A stretch of DNA of 34,572 nucleotides, taken from the NCBI GenBank assembly GCA_964614515.1, contig CAZTPJ010000038.1, positions 1 through 34,572 of the forward strand. Direction: 5' to 3'. Positions 22,366 to 30,734 of this stretch are shown here, one piece after another. The position numbers and the translations under genes were made by a program. Within the stretch, counting starts at the first letter, position 1; every line of letters starts with the position of its first letter. The notes under the pieces were generated by a model. It was not told the origin of the DNA and ran no database searches. It saw nothing but the letters and a program-made list of their open reading frames with translations. The stretch is from CAZTPJ01 sp964614515 (lineage in GTDB: Bacteria; Planctomycetota; Phycisphaerae; Phycisphaerales; UBA1924).

Positions 22366-24669
22366 CTACGCCCCCGCCGTCGTCGGATACGCAATACGCC
22401 CGTGGTAGATGCTCGCGAGCGTGCGGCTGATTGAGTCCACGATGATGCGCAGTTCGCGAAGGGTCAGGTCGCAGTCGTCGAACTGTCCATCGAGCAGACG
22501 GCGGTTGGCGAGGTCATTGACGAGAGTCTCGATGCGACTTGGCGTCGGCTCGGCCATGGTGCGCGTGGCGGATTCCACCGCATCCGCGAGCATCAGAATC
22601 GCCACTTCCTTCGTGCGCGGCTTGGGGCCGGGGTAGCGATATTCGATCTCCTTGGGTTCGGGGAAATCGTCGCGATCCGCGGCCTCCGCCTCGGCCTTGC
22701 GCCGGGCGCGTTCATAGAAGTACTCGACGAGCGTCGTGCCGTGGTGCGCCTCGATGAAGTGCTGCACGCTTCGCGGAATCTCAAACTCCCGCGCCAGTTC
22801 CATGCCATCTTTCACATGCCCGACGATGACCAGCAATGACATCGCGGGGCTGAGTTTGTCGTGTCGATTCGGACCGCCGGACTGGTTCTCGACAAAATAC
22901 TCCGGCTTGTTCATCTTGCCGATGTCGTGATACAACGCGCCGACATAGGTCAGCAGCGAGTCCGCGCCGATGCCCTCGGCCGCGGACTCCGCGATCGTCG
23001 CGACGTTGAGCGAGTGGTTGTAGGTTCCCGGGGCGCGCTGCTGAAGTTCGCGAAGCAGCGGGTGCTTGGGGTCGCGAAGTTCGATCAACGTCATCCCCGT
23101 GGTGATGTCAAAGGCCTTCTCAAGATACGGCAGGATCGCCAGCGTGATGATCCCCGCGAGAATCCCACCCCCGGCCGCATACCCCGCATCCTTGACCGTC
23201 TGAAGAATCTGCGCCGCGATGATGGGACGATCGATCAACGCCACCACGATCGCCCCGATCGCCAGCGCCATCCCCGTCCGCACACCCATCGCCACCAGGC
23301 CCTTGCGGTCGCGGACCTCCCGCAGATGCAGCACGGCCACGCTCAACCCGGTGATCGTCAACGCGAACATACCGATGGGTTGATCGATCGAGATGCACGC
23401 CAGCACGCCTTGCAGCACGCCAATGGCCAGCGCCACCCGCTGGTCATACGCAATCGCCAGCACGATCGCCACAAACACCACCGGCGCCGTCGTCCATAGC
23501 ACGATCAGATTCGGCGAACCCACCGCGCCAACGCATGTGATCGCCAGCGCCCCGGCCATGACGGCCGCGATCCCGCCCATTCGTCCCGGGTTCCGCCGCA
23601 CGCGCGGAAGAAACAACGCGATATACCCCATCGTCGCCAGCGTGATGGCCGCCACCGCGCCGAACAGACTCGCGCGGCGAAACCACACGCGATACGCCTC
23701 GGCCTCGGTGCGAAAGACATCGAGTTCGGCGCGATAGAGATCCGCCTGCTCCTGATCGAGCACATCGCCGCGTCGGAAGATAACCTGACCCTGCGGCACT
23801 TCCTTGATCTCCGACGCGACGGTTGTGGCCGCCTGGTTCTGTCGCTCGAGCGTGGCGCCGGGGTTGAATCTGAACGTCGGCGCGGGGTCCGAGATCAGGC
23901 GATTGACGATCGCGGCGCTGGTCGCGGGAGGAAAGCCCGCGAGGCGGACCAGATCGGGAATGAGTTGGCGAAGTTTGGGTTCATCGCGAATCGAGACAAT
24001 GTTCTCCCGCGCGACGACGAGGCTGTCGCTCCCCGTGCGCAACTCGACATCGACGTTCAGGCCCTCGCGCAGTTCACGGTCCCACGTCTCGCCATCGACA
24101 AAGGCGTACTGTTCGAGCAGGTCCATGAGGTTGGTCATGGCGCTGCGCCACGCGGCGGAAACCTCGCCGGATTCCACCTGGGCGCGCAGCCCGTCGAACA
24201 TCTCCGGCGTCAGCGAAAACTCCCGCCGAATCTGCAACGGAATGTCATCCACCGTCTCCACCGCCGACGCCGCGCGCGGTAGATCCCAGATCGACACGCG
24301 AATGCGCTCCAGCGCGCCAAGGTCCGCGTCATACACCCGCGGCGTCTGCTGACGCGCCAACTCCCGAGAACGCTCCGTCTTGGGAATGTCGGGCATCTGG
24401 AACGGCTGTCGCACCACGGCCGTGAAGTTCATGATGCGCCCCGGCGCCACCAGTGGCCTCTCGCGCGCCCACACCGCCAGCGAGCCACAAAGGATGATGA
24501 ACACCAGCGCAATGACCGTGCCCCAGCCAAACGTGCCGGAGGTCATCGCGCCTTGCAGCGACGCGATCAGACCCTCCGGACGGCGGCGCAAGCGCGTTCG
24601 CCGAATGGGCGGCGCCGCGACTCGTCCGGTCGCGCCTCGCGTGGGCGGTTTTGTTGAGTCTTTGGCCAT
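22366..24669 (-). CDS. pgpH: 7TM-HD membrane phosphodiesterase, PgpH/YqfF family
   Basis: Members of this family hydrolyse cyclic di-AMP to pApA at the membrane. Domain order in 767 residues: a basic cytoplasmic start, one membrane helix (TVIALVFIILCGSLAVWA, about 50-68), a large extracytoplasmic 7TMR-HDED domain (about 70-335), a bundle of about seven membrane helices (about 340-520), then a cytoplasmic HD domain with YNHSLNVA, LYHDIGKMNKPEYF (about 578-590) and IEAHHGTTLVEYFY. The HD metal residues are present. It starts six bases after the phoH stop, the conserved phoH-pgpH pairing, but ybeY, which often follows, is not here. No cyclic di-AMP synthase is in the window. Confidence 0.92.
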   Translation of the reverse strand: MAKDSTKPPTRGATGRVAAPPIRRTRLRRRPEGLIASLQGAMTSGTFGWGTVIALVFIILCGSLAVWARERPLVAPGRIMNFTAVVRQPFQMPDIPKTERSRELARQQTPRVYDADLGALERIRVSIWDLPRAASAVETVDDIPLQIRREFSLTPEMFDGLRAQVESGEVSAAWRSAMTNLMDLLEQYAFVDGETWDRELREGLNVDVELRTGSDSLVVARENIVSIRDEPKLRQLIPDLVRLAGFPPATSAAIVNRLISDPAPTFRFNPGATLERQNQAATTVASEIKEVPQGQVIFRRGDVLDQEQADLYRAELDVFRTEAEAYRVWFRRASLFGAVAAITLATMGYIALFLPRVRRNPGRMGGIAAVMAGALAITCVGAVGSPNLIVLWTTAPVVFVAIVLAIAYDQRVALAIGVLQGVLACISIDQPIGMFALTITGLSVAVLHLREVRDRKGLVAMGVRTGMALAIGAIVVALIDRPIIAAQILQTVKDAGYAAGGGILAGIITLAILPYLEKAFDITTGMTLIELRDPKHPLLRELQQRAPGTYNHSLNVATIAESAAEGIGADSLLTYVGALYHDIGKMNKPEYFVENQSGGPNRHDKLSPAMSLLVIVGHVKDGMELAREFEIPRSVQHFIEAHHGTTLVEYFYERARRKAEAEAADRDDFPEPKEIEYRYPGPKPRTKEVAILMLADAVESATRTMAEPTPSRIETLVNDLANRRLLDGQFDDCDLTLRELRIIVDSISRTLASIYHGRIAYPTTAGA

Positions 24670-24675
24670 GATGGA

Positions 24676-25680
24676 TCAGTGATTCGACGGTCCGCGCGAT
24701 GCATCATCGCCATACGCATCCACAATCCGCTGCACAAGATTGTGACGCACAACGTCCGAACGATCCAGCGTCACGAACCCGATGCCGGGAATCCGACCGA
24801 GCCGCCGTGCCGCGTCGATCAGCCCGCTCTCGCGCGGATCGGGAAGGTCAATCTGCGTCGTGTCGCCCGTGACGATCGTCTTCGAGCCATGGCCCATGCG
24901 CGTGAGGAACATCATCATCTGACCGCGGGTCGTGTTCTGCGCCTCATCAAGAATGATCACCGCGTTGTTCAACGTTCGCCCGCGCATGAATGCCAGCGGC
25001 ACAACCTCCACCACATCCGTATCCATGAATCGACGGATCGTCCCGTAGTCCATCAAATCATGCAGCGCATCAAACAACGGACGAAGATACGGATTCACTT
25101 TCGCCTGAAGATCACCGGGCAAAAAGCCAAGACGCTCGCCCGCCTCCACCGCCGGACGCGCCAGAATCAACTTGCGCACACGTTCGCTTCGCAGCAGATG
25201 CACGGCCGCCGCCACCGCCAGATACGTCTTGCCCGTGCCCGCAGGACCGATGCCAAACACAAGATCATTCGTGCGAATCGCTTCGAGATACGCGGCCTGA
25301 TTCGGTGTCTTGGGTCCGACCCCCCGGCCGTTGGCGAAGACCTGAAGATCGCCCTCCCACGCGGGACCATCGCCAAGCGCCTTCGACTCTCGCGTACTCC
25401 AGCCGGGTCCGCCGGTGTCCAGACGCGACGCCTCGCGAGCGATGACATCGAGCACCTGTTGTCGGGATGCTGGCTCCGCGGCCGCGCCGAGATGTTCAAG
25501 CACGCGCCGCGCGATGACAACAGCGCGCTGATCACCGCGGAGGTGGATCATGCCATTGCGGGCCGTCACGCTCACGCCGAGCGCCTCGCGCACCATCTTG
25601 AGGTTTCGTTCGCCAGAGCCGGCGATCTGAAACCGCTCGCTTGGCTCCGTGACCAGGATCGTCGCTTCCACGTGCGCCAT
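24676..25680 (-). CDS. phoH: PhoH-family ATPase
   Basis: A cytoplasmic P-loop protein related to the helicase ATPase core; the family is linked to RNA metabolism, and its exact reaction is not settled. Visible are an N-terminal KH-like part (ERNLKMVREALGVSV), NQAAYLEAIRTNDLVFGIGPAGTGKTYLA with Walker A (about 143-150), the switch region LGFLPGDLQAKVNPYLRPL, and Walker B VIILDEAQN (about 240-248), then VTGDTTQIDLP. It has 334 residues, normal. I took the ATG at 25680 with GGGAG upstream; the frame stays open up to 25836. It is the first gene of the pair with pgpH. Confidence 0.93.
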   Translation of the reverse strand: MAHVEATILVTEPSERFQIAGSGERNLKMVREALGVSVTARNGMIHLRGDQRAVVIARRVLEHLGAAAEPASRQQVLDVIAREASRLDTGGPGWSTRESKALGDGPAWEGDLQVFANGRGVGPKTPNQAAYLEAIRTNDLVFGIGPAGTGKTYLAVAAAVHLLRSERVRKLILARPAVEAGERLGFLPGDLQAKVNPYLRPLFDALHDLMDYGTIRRFMDTDVVEVVPLAFMRGRTLNNAVIILDEAQNTTRGQMMMFLTRMGHGSKTIVTGDTTQIDLPDPRESGLIDAARRLGRIPGIGFVTLDRSDVVRHNLVQRIVDAYGDDASRGPSNH

Positions 25681-25815
25681 TGGCTCCCACCAGCCCGCAC
25701 ACAATGCAGGCTCCCGCTGGACTCCACCATCCGACGATGATTGTATCGTCACCCAGCGCGCTTTCCGACGTCGAACCGTCATCGTCCAAGGGTTGTCCAT
25801 GGTTTCATGTGTGGA

Positions 25816-26301
25816 ATGAGCCGTCCAATGCATCACATGCCGTGTCTAACCCTGGGCTTATTGGCCGCATTCATCGGTTCAGGTGCTTTCTATGGGTGCG
25901 CGGTTGTCGACTTTCAACCTCCTGCGGATCCACGGCCGATCGGCCCGGCGGTTGAGGTGATGGCGGATTGGGATGATCTTGAGGCGGCCGTGGAGGTGGC
26001 GATGGGTGCGAACCAACTCGCCCTGCTGCATCGCCACGATTTGGGCCCGATGCACCGCGAGTACCACATGGTCAACGTGCTCGATGCGCCGGTTGTGGTC
26101 ACGGCGCGTGCCCTCGACGCGGAGTCGACCGAAGGGGGGGGTGATGCTGTGCATGGCCAGAGCATCGTGATCGAACTCACCTGCCGGTATGGATGGTCCG
26201 GCGACCCGGGACGCGAATCGACGATCATTCGAGCGGTGGTGCGACGCCTGCGCCAACTCCACGGCCGGGACTACGCACCCCTGCACGCCCCGCTGCGATG
26301 A
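25816..26301 (+). CDS. Putative lipoprotein, unknown function
   Basis: A protein of about 160 residues with a lipoprotein signal: a hydrophobic core (LTLGLLAAFIGSGAF) followed by the lipobox FYGC. The mature part is mixed alpha/beta with no family I recognise; it contains VEVMADWDDLEAAVEVA and a C-terminal IIRAVVRRLRQLHGRDYAPL. The start is uncertain: ATG codons at 25807, 25816, 25828 and 25837 are all in frame, and none has a clear ribosome binding site. It is divergent from phoH and nearly abuts ruvC, which is convergent. A G8 tract (26134-26141) lies inside. Confidence 0.65.
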   Translation: MSRPMHHMPCLTLGLLAAFIGSGAFYGCAVVDFQPPADPRPIGPAVEVMADWDDLEAAVEVAMGANQLALLHRHDLGPMHREYHMVNVLDAPVVVTARALDAESTEGGGDAVHGQSIVIELTCRYGWSGDPGRESTIIRAVVRRLRQLHGRDYAPLHAPLR

Positions 26302-26305
26302 TCGT

Positions 26306-26794
26306 TCACAGCGCCCGCGTGACGCGATGCGAAGCGCACAGCGCGATGGCCAGCGCATCGGCGATGTCCGGGGGCGATGGCGGCGCGGACAGGTTGAAGA
26401 CCTCCTGAATGCTGCGCTGGATCTGGTCCTTTGCCGCGTGGCCGTTGCCCGTCAGGGACTTCTTGACCATGTTGGGTTTGAGTTCGATCAGTTCGAGTCC
26501 GGCGTGCTGCACGGCCAGGAGGATCACGCCCCGCGCGTGGCCCATCGCGATGGCCGTCGCGGGGTGTTTGTAATGCGCAAACAGCGATTCGACCGCCACG
26601 GCCGCGGGACCGATCCGCTCGATCAACGTGCGAAGATCGGCGTGAAGTTCCACAAGTCGTTCGGAGACCGATCGCCCTTTTTCACGATCGAGTCGAAGCA
26701 CACCGGCTTCGATGAGCGTCGCCCCGTGCGTAGTCGCCTCGACGCACCCATAGCCCGTGATGCGAAGGCCGGGATCGATGCCGAGGATGCGCAC
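26306..26794 (-). CDS. ruvC: Holliday junction resolvase RuvC
   Basis: RuvC is a dimeric endonuclease that cuts Holliday junctions with RuvAB. It opens RILGIDPGLRITGYG with the catalytic Asp7, then has VAVESLF with the catalytic Glu (about 68), KPNMVKKSLTGNGHAAKDQI, and SPPDIADALAIALC with the last catalytic Asp residues. It has 162 residues, slightly shorter than E. coli (173). ruvA and ruvB are not next to it. It is divergent from pgi with 88 bases between the starts. Confidence 0.95.
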   Translation of the reverse strand: MRILGIDPGLRITGYGCVEATTHGATLIEAGVLRLDREKGRSVSERLVELHADLRTLIERIGPAAVAVESLFAHYKHPATAIAMGHARGVILLAVQHAGLELIELKPNMVKKSLTGNGHAAKDQIQRSIQEVFNLSAPPSPPDIADALAIALCASHRVTRAL

Positions 26795-26870
26795 GGCGGA
26801 GTGTATGGAGCCACGCTCCGCCGATCGTCAAGTCGCCGTGGCATACCCGGAAGCGACGCCACCAAGGCCG

Positions 26871-26876
26871 TATGCT
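26871..26876 (+). promoter_or_regulatory. -10 box TATGCT, possible leaderless start for pgi
   Basis: TATGCT ends six bases before the pgi ATG. No Shine-Dalgarno sequence and no good -35 element are seen. Confidence 0.4.
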
Positions 26877-26882
26877 TCCTCC

Positions 26883-28307
26883 ATGCTCACACTTGACTAT
26901 GCGAATTGTCTGTCGGATCGTGTTGGGGATCACGGGCTTGATCCCGCGGTGCTTGCGGGGGGGGGTGAGGCGTCGCGGGCGATCGCGGCCATCACGGGCA
27001 AACTCGCGCAGTCGCGCGGCACGGGCTGGGAACGCTGGCGCGAACTCCCGTTTGACCCGATGCGGCGCGAGCATCTTGACGGCGTGCGGGCCGCGGCCGC
27101 GCGGTGTGAAGGCAATTTTGATAACCTCGTGGTGCTTGGCATCGGTGGCTCAGCGCTGGGGAACATCGCGCTGCAATCGGCGCTGAACCCCGCGACGCAC
27201 AATCTGCTCGCCGGCGGCGTGCGGCACGGGCCGCGCATGTTCGTCCTCGACAATGTCGATCCCGTCGCGTTTGACGATGTGCTCAGCGCATGCGAGGCCA
27301 ACGGCGGACTCACACGCACGCTCTTCAACGTCATCAGCAAATCGGGCGAGACGGCCGAGACGGCCGCGCAGTTCATGATTATCCGTGATCGCCTGCGCCA
27401 GGCGATGGGGCCGGGGTATAAGCACAACGTCGTGGCCGTGACAGACCCCGCGAAAGGGACCATGCGTTCGATCTGCAACGCGGAGGGCTTCGTGACGTTG
27501 CCGGTGCCCGACGGCGTGGGCGGGCGATTCAGCGTGCTGTCGCCTGTCGGCCTGTTCTCGGCGGCGATGTGCGGGATTGACATCGAAGCGCTGCTCGATG
27601 GCGCGGCCGCGGCGGATGCGGCGTGCTCACGCGCGGAACTCACGGCGAACCCCGCGGCCATGCTCGCCTATGTGCTCGTGGAACTCGGCGTGAGCAAGGG
27701 CAAGAGCAACCATGTGATGATGCCATACACAAATTCGCTGTACTACCTCGCGGACTGGTATCGACAGTTGTGGGCGGAGTCGCTGGGCAAAAAGTCGCAG
27801 TCGCTCCAGGGCATGACGAACACGGGCTTCACGCCGATCAAGGCCCTGGGCGCAACGGATCAACACTCGCAGATTCAGTTGTATCGCGACGGCCCCAACG
27901 ACAAGGTCATCATGTTCCTCGAAGTTGAACGCTTCGCGAAGGATGTGGCCATCCCGCGCGGGCTGGGCGTGGACGCGATCGAATATCTGGAGGGTTCAAC
28001 GCTCGGCTCGCTGCTGGCCGCGGAGAAGCGCGCGACGGAATATGCGCTCATCGAATCGCAGCGCCCGAACCTGACGATCCGCTTCCCGCGAGTCGATGCG
28101 CATCACGTCGGACAGTTCATCCACCTCTGGCAGATCGCCACCGCCTATGCGGGGCGGCTGCTCGGGATCGACGCCTATGACCAACCGGCCGTGGAACTCG
28201 GCAAACAGGCGACGTTTGGCCTGATGGGGCGTGCGAAGTATGAGAACTACAAGCAGCAGGTGGAGAAGGTGATGGGCGGCGGGGGGCGAGTGGTGGGGTG
28301 TGAGTGA
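26883..28307 (+). CDS. pgi: Glucose-6-phosphate isomerase
   Basis: This enzyme interconverts glucose-6-phosphate and fructose-6-phosphate. Visible are VVLGIGGSALGNIALQ (about 84-98), the sugar-phosphate site ISKSGETAET, then LWAESLGKKSQ, DQHSQIQLYRDGP and the C-terminal signature region GIDAYDQPAVELGKQ. The protein has 474 residues and is of the shorter bacterial type. I took the ATG at 26883; upstream in-frame codons run into the ruvC start region. A G9 tract (26957-26965) encodes glycines near the N-terminus. Confidence 0.95.
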   Translation: MLTLDYANCLSDRVGDHGLDPAVLAGGGEASRAIAAITGKLAQSRGTGWERWRELPFDPMRREHLDGVRAAAARCEGNFDNLVVLGIGGSALGNIALQSALNPATHNLLAGGVRHGPRMFVLDNVDPVAFDDVLSACEANGGLTRTLFNVISKSGETAETAAQFMIIRDRLRQAMGPGYKHNVVAVTDPAKGTMRSICNAEGFVTLPVPDGVGGRFSVLSPVGLFSAAMCGIDIEALLDGAAAADAACSRAELTANPAAMLAYVLVELGVSKGKSNHVMMPYTNSLYYLADWYRQLWAESLGKKSQSLQGMTNTGFTPIKALGATDQHSQIQLYRDGPNDKVIMFLEVERFAKDVAIPRGLGVDAIEYLEGSTLGSLLAAEKRATEYALIESQRPNLTIRFPRVDAHHVGQFIHLWQIATAYAGRLLGIDAYDQPAVELGKQATFGLMGRAKYENYKQQVEKVMGGGGRVVGCE

Positions 28308-28342
28308 GGTGGAACATCGGCACAAGCAGAGACGGTGGTACG

Positions 28343-28353
28343 GGCGTCTCGCC
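28343..28353. repeat. Dispersed palindromic repeat, copy 3 (core only)
   Basis: GGCGTCTCGCC is the reverse complement of the GGCGAGACGCC core and is followed by TGTG as in copy 1. It lies between the convergent pgi and doc genes. Confidence 0.6.
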
Positions 28354-28380
28354 TGTGCGCGGCGAATCATGCACCAGCCA

Positions 28381-29058
28381 TCACCATTCGTACCCCATCT
28401 CTTCCGCGAGTCGGTAGAGTGCCGTCATCAACATCGCGTGGTGTCGCAGGATGGCTGCGCTGCCGTGGTCGCCTCCGGCCTCCGCCGCCATCGCGCCGAT
28501 GTTCGCCTGATGAACCGCGATGATGGATTCACCTGCCTCCATCATTGACGCCACGCGCTCAGCACTTGGTCCGGCTGCGATGCCCTCGAACATCGCCGCT
28601 AACTTGCCGTAGTCAACCTGCCTGAAGAAATCTCGCAGTTCCATGCTCGCCCTCGGTCGAGCTCGCGCGGCGATCCACTCGGCGAGCGCCGCCTTATCGA
28701 TGCGCCCTTCAGCCACAGCGAGAATCTGGTCCGCCGCTTCAAGATCCGGAACGTGAATTTCCCAACCATTCAGTCGCAAGAACACAACACACGCCGCGAG
28801 CGCCGCCCTCTTGTTCCCATCGACGAATGGATGGTTCTTGCAGAGATGGAACGCGTACGCCGCCGCCATGCCGAAGGGAACATCGTGGGCGAACGTTCCG
28901 CCGAAGGCCTGGCGGGGCATGCTGATCGCGGCCTCAAGCAGCCCCTGATCTCGCACTCCATATGAACCGCCGTACTCATCGACAGCGCTCTCCTGAAGCG
29001 TGAGAATCTCATCGACCTCAAGAAACCTTGGCGGCTTTGTAAGCGCACCAATGATCAC
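28381..29058 (-). CDS. doc: Doc/Fic-type toxin with a C-terminal extension
   Basis: Doc toxins phosphorylate elongation factor Tu and stop translation. The Doc signature HPFVDGNKRAAL lies at residues 76-87, with helices before it (GVRDQGLLEAAISMPRQAFGG) as in Doc. A Doc fold ends near residue 134, but this protein goes on to 225. The extra 90 residues are helical (MELRDFFRQVDYGKLAAMFEG, later HHAMLMTALYRLAEEMGY) and match nothing I know. The GTG start overlaps the stop of the antitoxin gene by four bases (GTGA), so the pair is co-translated. Confidence 0.85.
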   Translation of the reverse strand: MIIGALTKPPRFLEVDEILTLQESAVDEYGGSYGVRDQGLLEAAISMPRQAFGGTFAHDVPFGMAAAYAFHLCKNHPFVDGNKRAALAACVVFLRLNGWEIHVPDLEAADQILAVAEGRIDKAALAEWIAARARPRASMELRDFFRQVDYGKLAAMFEGIAAGPSAERVASMMEAGESIIAVHQANIGAMAAEAGGDHGSAAILRHHAMLMTALYRLAEEMGYEW

Positions 29059-29261
29059 TCGGAGAGCTTCCTGAGCGATTGCGGAAACTTCTTGAACAGA
29101 TGCATCGCGGCGCTCACAAACGCCTGATCATGCTTGCGCACGTCCACACGAGCGAGCAGCGCGATGTACGCCGGCAGAGACACTCCAGCCTTCGCGGCGT
29201 TTGCTTCGAGTTGCCGCGCCAACTCTACGGGCATGGGTACATTGGTCATTTGCGGTGACAT
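29055..29261 (-). CDS. Ribbon-helix-helix type antitoxin of the doc pair
   Basis: A protein of 68 residues. TNVPMPVELARQLEANAAKAG followed by VSLPAYIALLAR reads as a beta strand and two helices of a ribbon-helix-helix DNA-binding domain; the tail (HLFKKFPQSLRKLSE) would bind the toxin. Doc is classically paired with Phd, so an RHH partner is a variant. Such antitoxins repress their own operon. I chose the ATG at 29261 because a GATAAT box ends six bases before it; a GTG lies just upstream. Confidence 0.7.
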   Translation of the reverse strand: MSPQMTNVPMPVELARQLEANAAKAGVSLPAYIALLARVDVRKHDQAFVSAAMHLFKKFPQSLRKLSE

Positions 29262-29267
29262 CACCCA

Positions 29268-29273
29268 ATTATC
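29268..29273 (-). promoter_or_regulatory. -10 box GATAAT, leaderless start for the toxin-antitoxin pair
   Basis: GATAAT matches TATAAT in five of six positions and ends six bases before the antitoxin ATG. No ribosome binding site lies between. Confidence 0.45.
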
Positions 29274-29315
29274 GGCAGCCCAACCCCTCGAAACAAGCCG
29301 ACGGTGAAGTCGCCA

Positions 29316-30044
29316 TCACCGCCCCTCCATCACCACCCCCTCCAGCCCCCGCAGGCCCAGCGGCTCTTTCGTGAAGAACGGTTCCGCGGCGGGCGTGCCG
29401 ATACGGCTGCCGAAATAGCGATTCGATGCGTCGATCCAATCCACCACGCCGCGGTTCTTCTCGTTGGCGACGAACTGTGAGTGATACGCCAGGATCGCCC
29501 GGCGCTTCTGCTCGGCGTGCGCGGTGATGTCGATGAGGAACGATGGCTGCGGCACGATGCGCAGATGCGTCGCGTAATAGTGAAACAGCCATCGCGGATA
29601 GATCGGCGGGCCGACGCGCATGCCGGTCGGCGCGGGCATGTCGAGTTTCGTGAGTTTCGCGTCGAACCGTGCATCTTCAACACTCCGCGTCACGGCCCGA
29701 TGATCCGGATGCGCATCCTCCTCATACGGCGCGAAGATGATCTCCGCCTGATGAGCGCGGATCACACCCGCCACGGCGTGCCGTGCCTCGATCGTGTGCT
29801 GCACGAAGCGATTGGGCAGGCCGAGATTGATGCGCGAAACCGCGTTGTTCGGGGCGGAGAGAACATCCGCCGCCTCGGCGGCTTCTTTCGCCCGCGTGGC
29901 CTTGTCGCCGTGCGGCGTCGGCTCGCCATCGGTCATGTCGAGCAGCAGCACGCGATGTCCCTGCGCGGCGAAGAGCGCGATCGTGCCGCCCATGCCCAGT
30001 TCCTGGTCATCGGGATGCGGACCGACGATGAGAATGTTGGCCAT
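29316..30044 (-). CDS. PIG-L family deacetylase, BshB1-like
   Basis: A zinc-dependent N-acetylglucosamine-type deacetylase. The zinc and catalytic motif PHPDDQELGMGG lies at residues 9-20, and HPDHRAV holds the second histidine motif. Also present are MTDGEPTPHG and the C-terminal FFTKEPLGLRGLEG. It has 242 residues, the size of BshB1, which removes acetyl from GlcNAc-malate in bacillithiol synthesis. That pathway is a guess, since no bshA or bshC is nearby. AAGGAG precedes the ATG. Confidence 0.85.
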   Translation of the reverse strand: MANILIVGPHPDDQELGMGGTIALFAAQGHRVLLLDMTDGEPTPHGDKATRAKEAAEAADVLSAPNNAVSRINLGLPNRFVQHTIEARHAVAGVIRAHQAEIIFAPYEEDAHPDHRAVTRSVEDARFDAKLTKLDMPAPTGMRVGPPIYPRWLFHYYATHLRIVPQPSFLIDITAHAEQKRRAILAYHSQFVANEKNRGVVDWIDASNRYFGSRIGTPAAEPFFTKEPLGLRGLEGVVMEGR

Positions 30045-30104
30045 GTGAACTCCTTCAGCCGTGCGCGAGTTTCGCCACGGCCGCGCATCTCGCCCCGCCG
30101 CGCT

Positions 30105-30515
30105 TCACCGTGAAACCGCAAGCCCGCCCACGACGACCAGCCCGTAGAACACCTTCCGCCCCGCATCTTCCGTTTCAAGTTCCGCAAGCACGAGGAGATC
30201 TGGCGTGCCGGCCGCGAAGAAACCGCCCGCGCGAAACGCTTCATAGTTCTCATCGCGGAACTCGGTGAGCCGCAAGCGCACCGTCTCGCCGACATCAACC
30301 CCATCGATCGGACGGGAAAACCGCCCGTTGAGCCAGATCGTCGATGGTCCAAACGCTCTGGCCGTGGTGTTCGTGAACTCAAGGTGGTGCGTGCCGCGGA
30401 CGACCTGAATGTCAAGGGTCTGCGCTCGGTCGGGCGCTGCGGGATACAGCCGTGCATACGGCACGGGATTGCGCGGCGCGGCACACGCCGTCAAGAATAC
30501 GGCCATCACGGCCAT
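30105..30515 (-). CDS. Putative lipoprotein, unknown function
   Basis: The N-terminus ALMAVMAVFLTAC has a lipobox (LTAC) with the expected Ala after the cysteine. The mature part of about 125 residues is beta-rich (LDIQVVRGTHHLEFTNTTARAFG, then PSTIWLNGRFSRPIDG) and could be an immunoglobulin-like or carbohydrate-binding fold; I do not recognise the family. The ATG at 30515 leaves a very short signal peptide without a positive charge, so a non-ATG start a little upstream is possible. The frame continues to 30716 only through repeat copy 4, which is not coding. It lies 60 bases before the deacetylase gene, in the same direction. Confidence 0.6.
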   Translation of the reverse strand: MAVMAVFLTACAAPRNPVPYARLYPAAPDRAQTLDIQVVRGTHHLEFTNTTARAFGPSTIWLNGRFSRPIDGVDVGETVRLRLTEFRDENYEAFRAGGFFAAGTPDLLVLAELETEDAGRKVFYGLVVVGGLAVSR

Positions 30516-30580
30516 GAGCGCGATGGATCGCGCGATCGCAAGACCACGCAGGGCCGTGGCGCGTCGGACGCCACACAGAG

Positions 30581-30604
30581 GCGGGCGAGACGCCCGCCCC
30601 ACCG
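30581..30604. repeat. Dispersed palindromic repeat, copy 4
   Basis: GCGGGCGAGACGCCCGC is a palindrome with the GGCGAGACGCC core at 30584-30594, followed by CCCACC as in copy 2. It lies between the divergent lipoprotein and dus genes. Confidence 0.7.
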
Positions 30605-30721
30605 GATCCGACAGACCTTGCCGTTGCCTTGGCTCAGAACCCGCCTCGGAGATGCGAGGTACCCATACATGAAGCGTGTGCCACCGGGTTGGTCGTGATG
30701 TCGATTGAGGTTTCACATCCC

Positions 30722-30727
30722 TATCGT
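30722..30727 (+). promoter_or_regulatory. -10 box TATCGT, possible leaderless start for dus
   Basis: TATCGT ends seven bases before the ATG of the dus gene. No ribosome binding site is seen. Confidence 0.35.
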
Positions 30728-30734
30728 CCCCTGT

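Noticed and set aside
30454..30473. GGCACGGGATTGC as a plus-strand sigma-54 site
   Set aside because: It has three instead of four bases between the elements and lies inside the lipoprotein coding sequence on the other strand.
30105..30716. Second lipoprotein read from 30716 with 67 extra residues
   Set aside because: The added part is translated repeat copy 4 and places the signal peptide far inside the protein.
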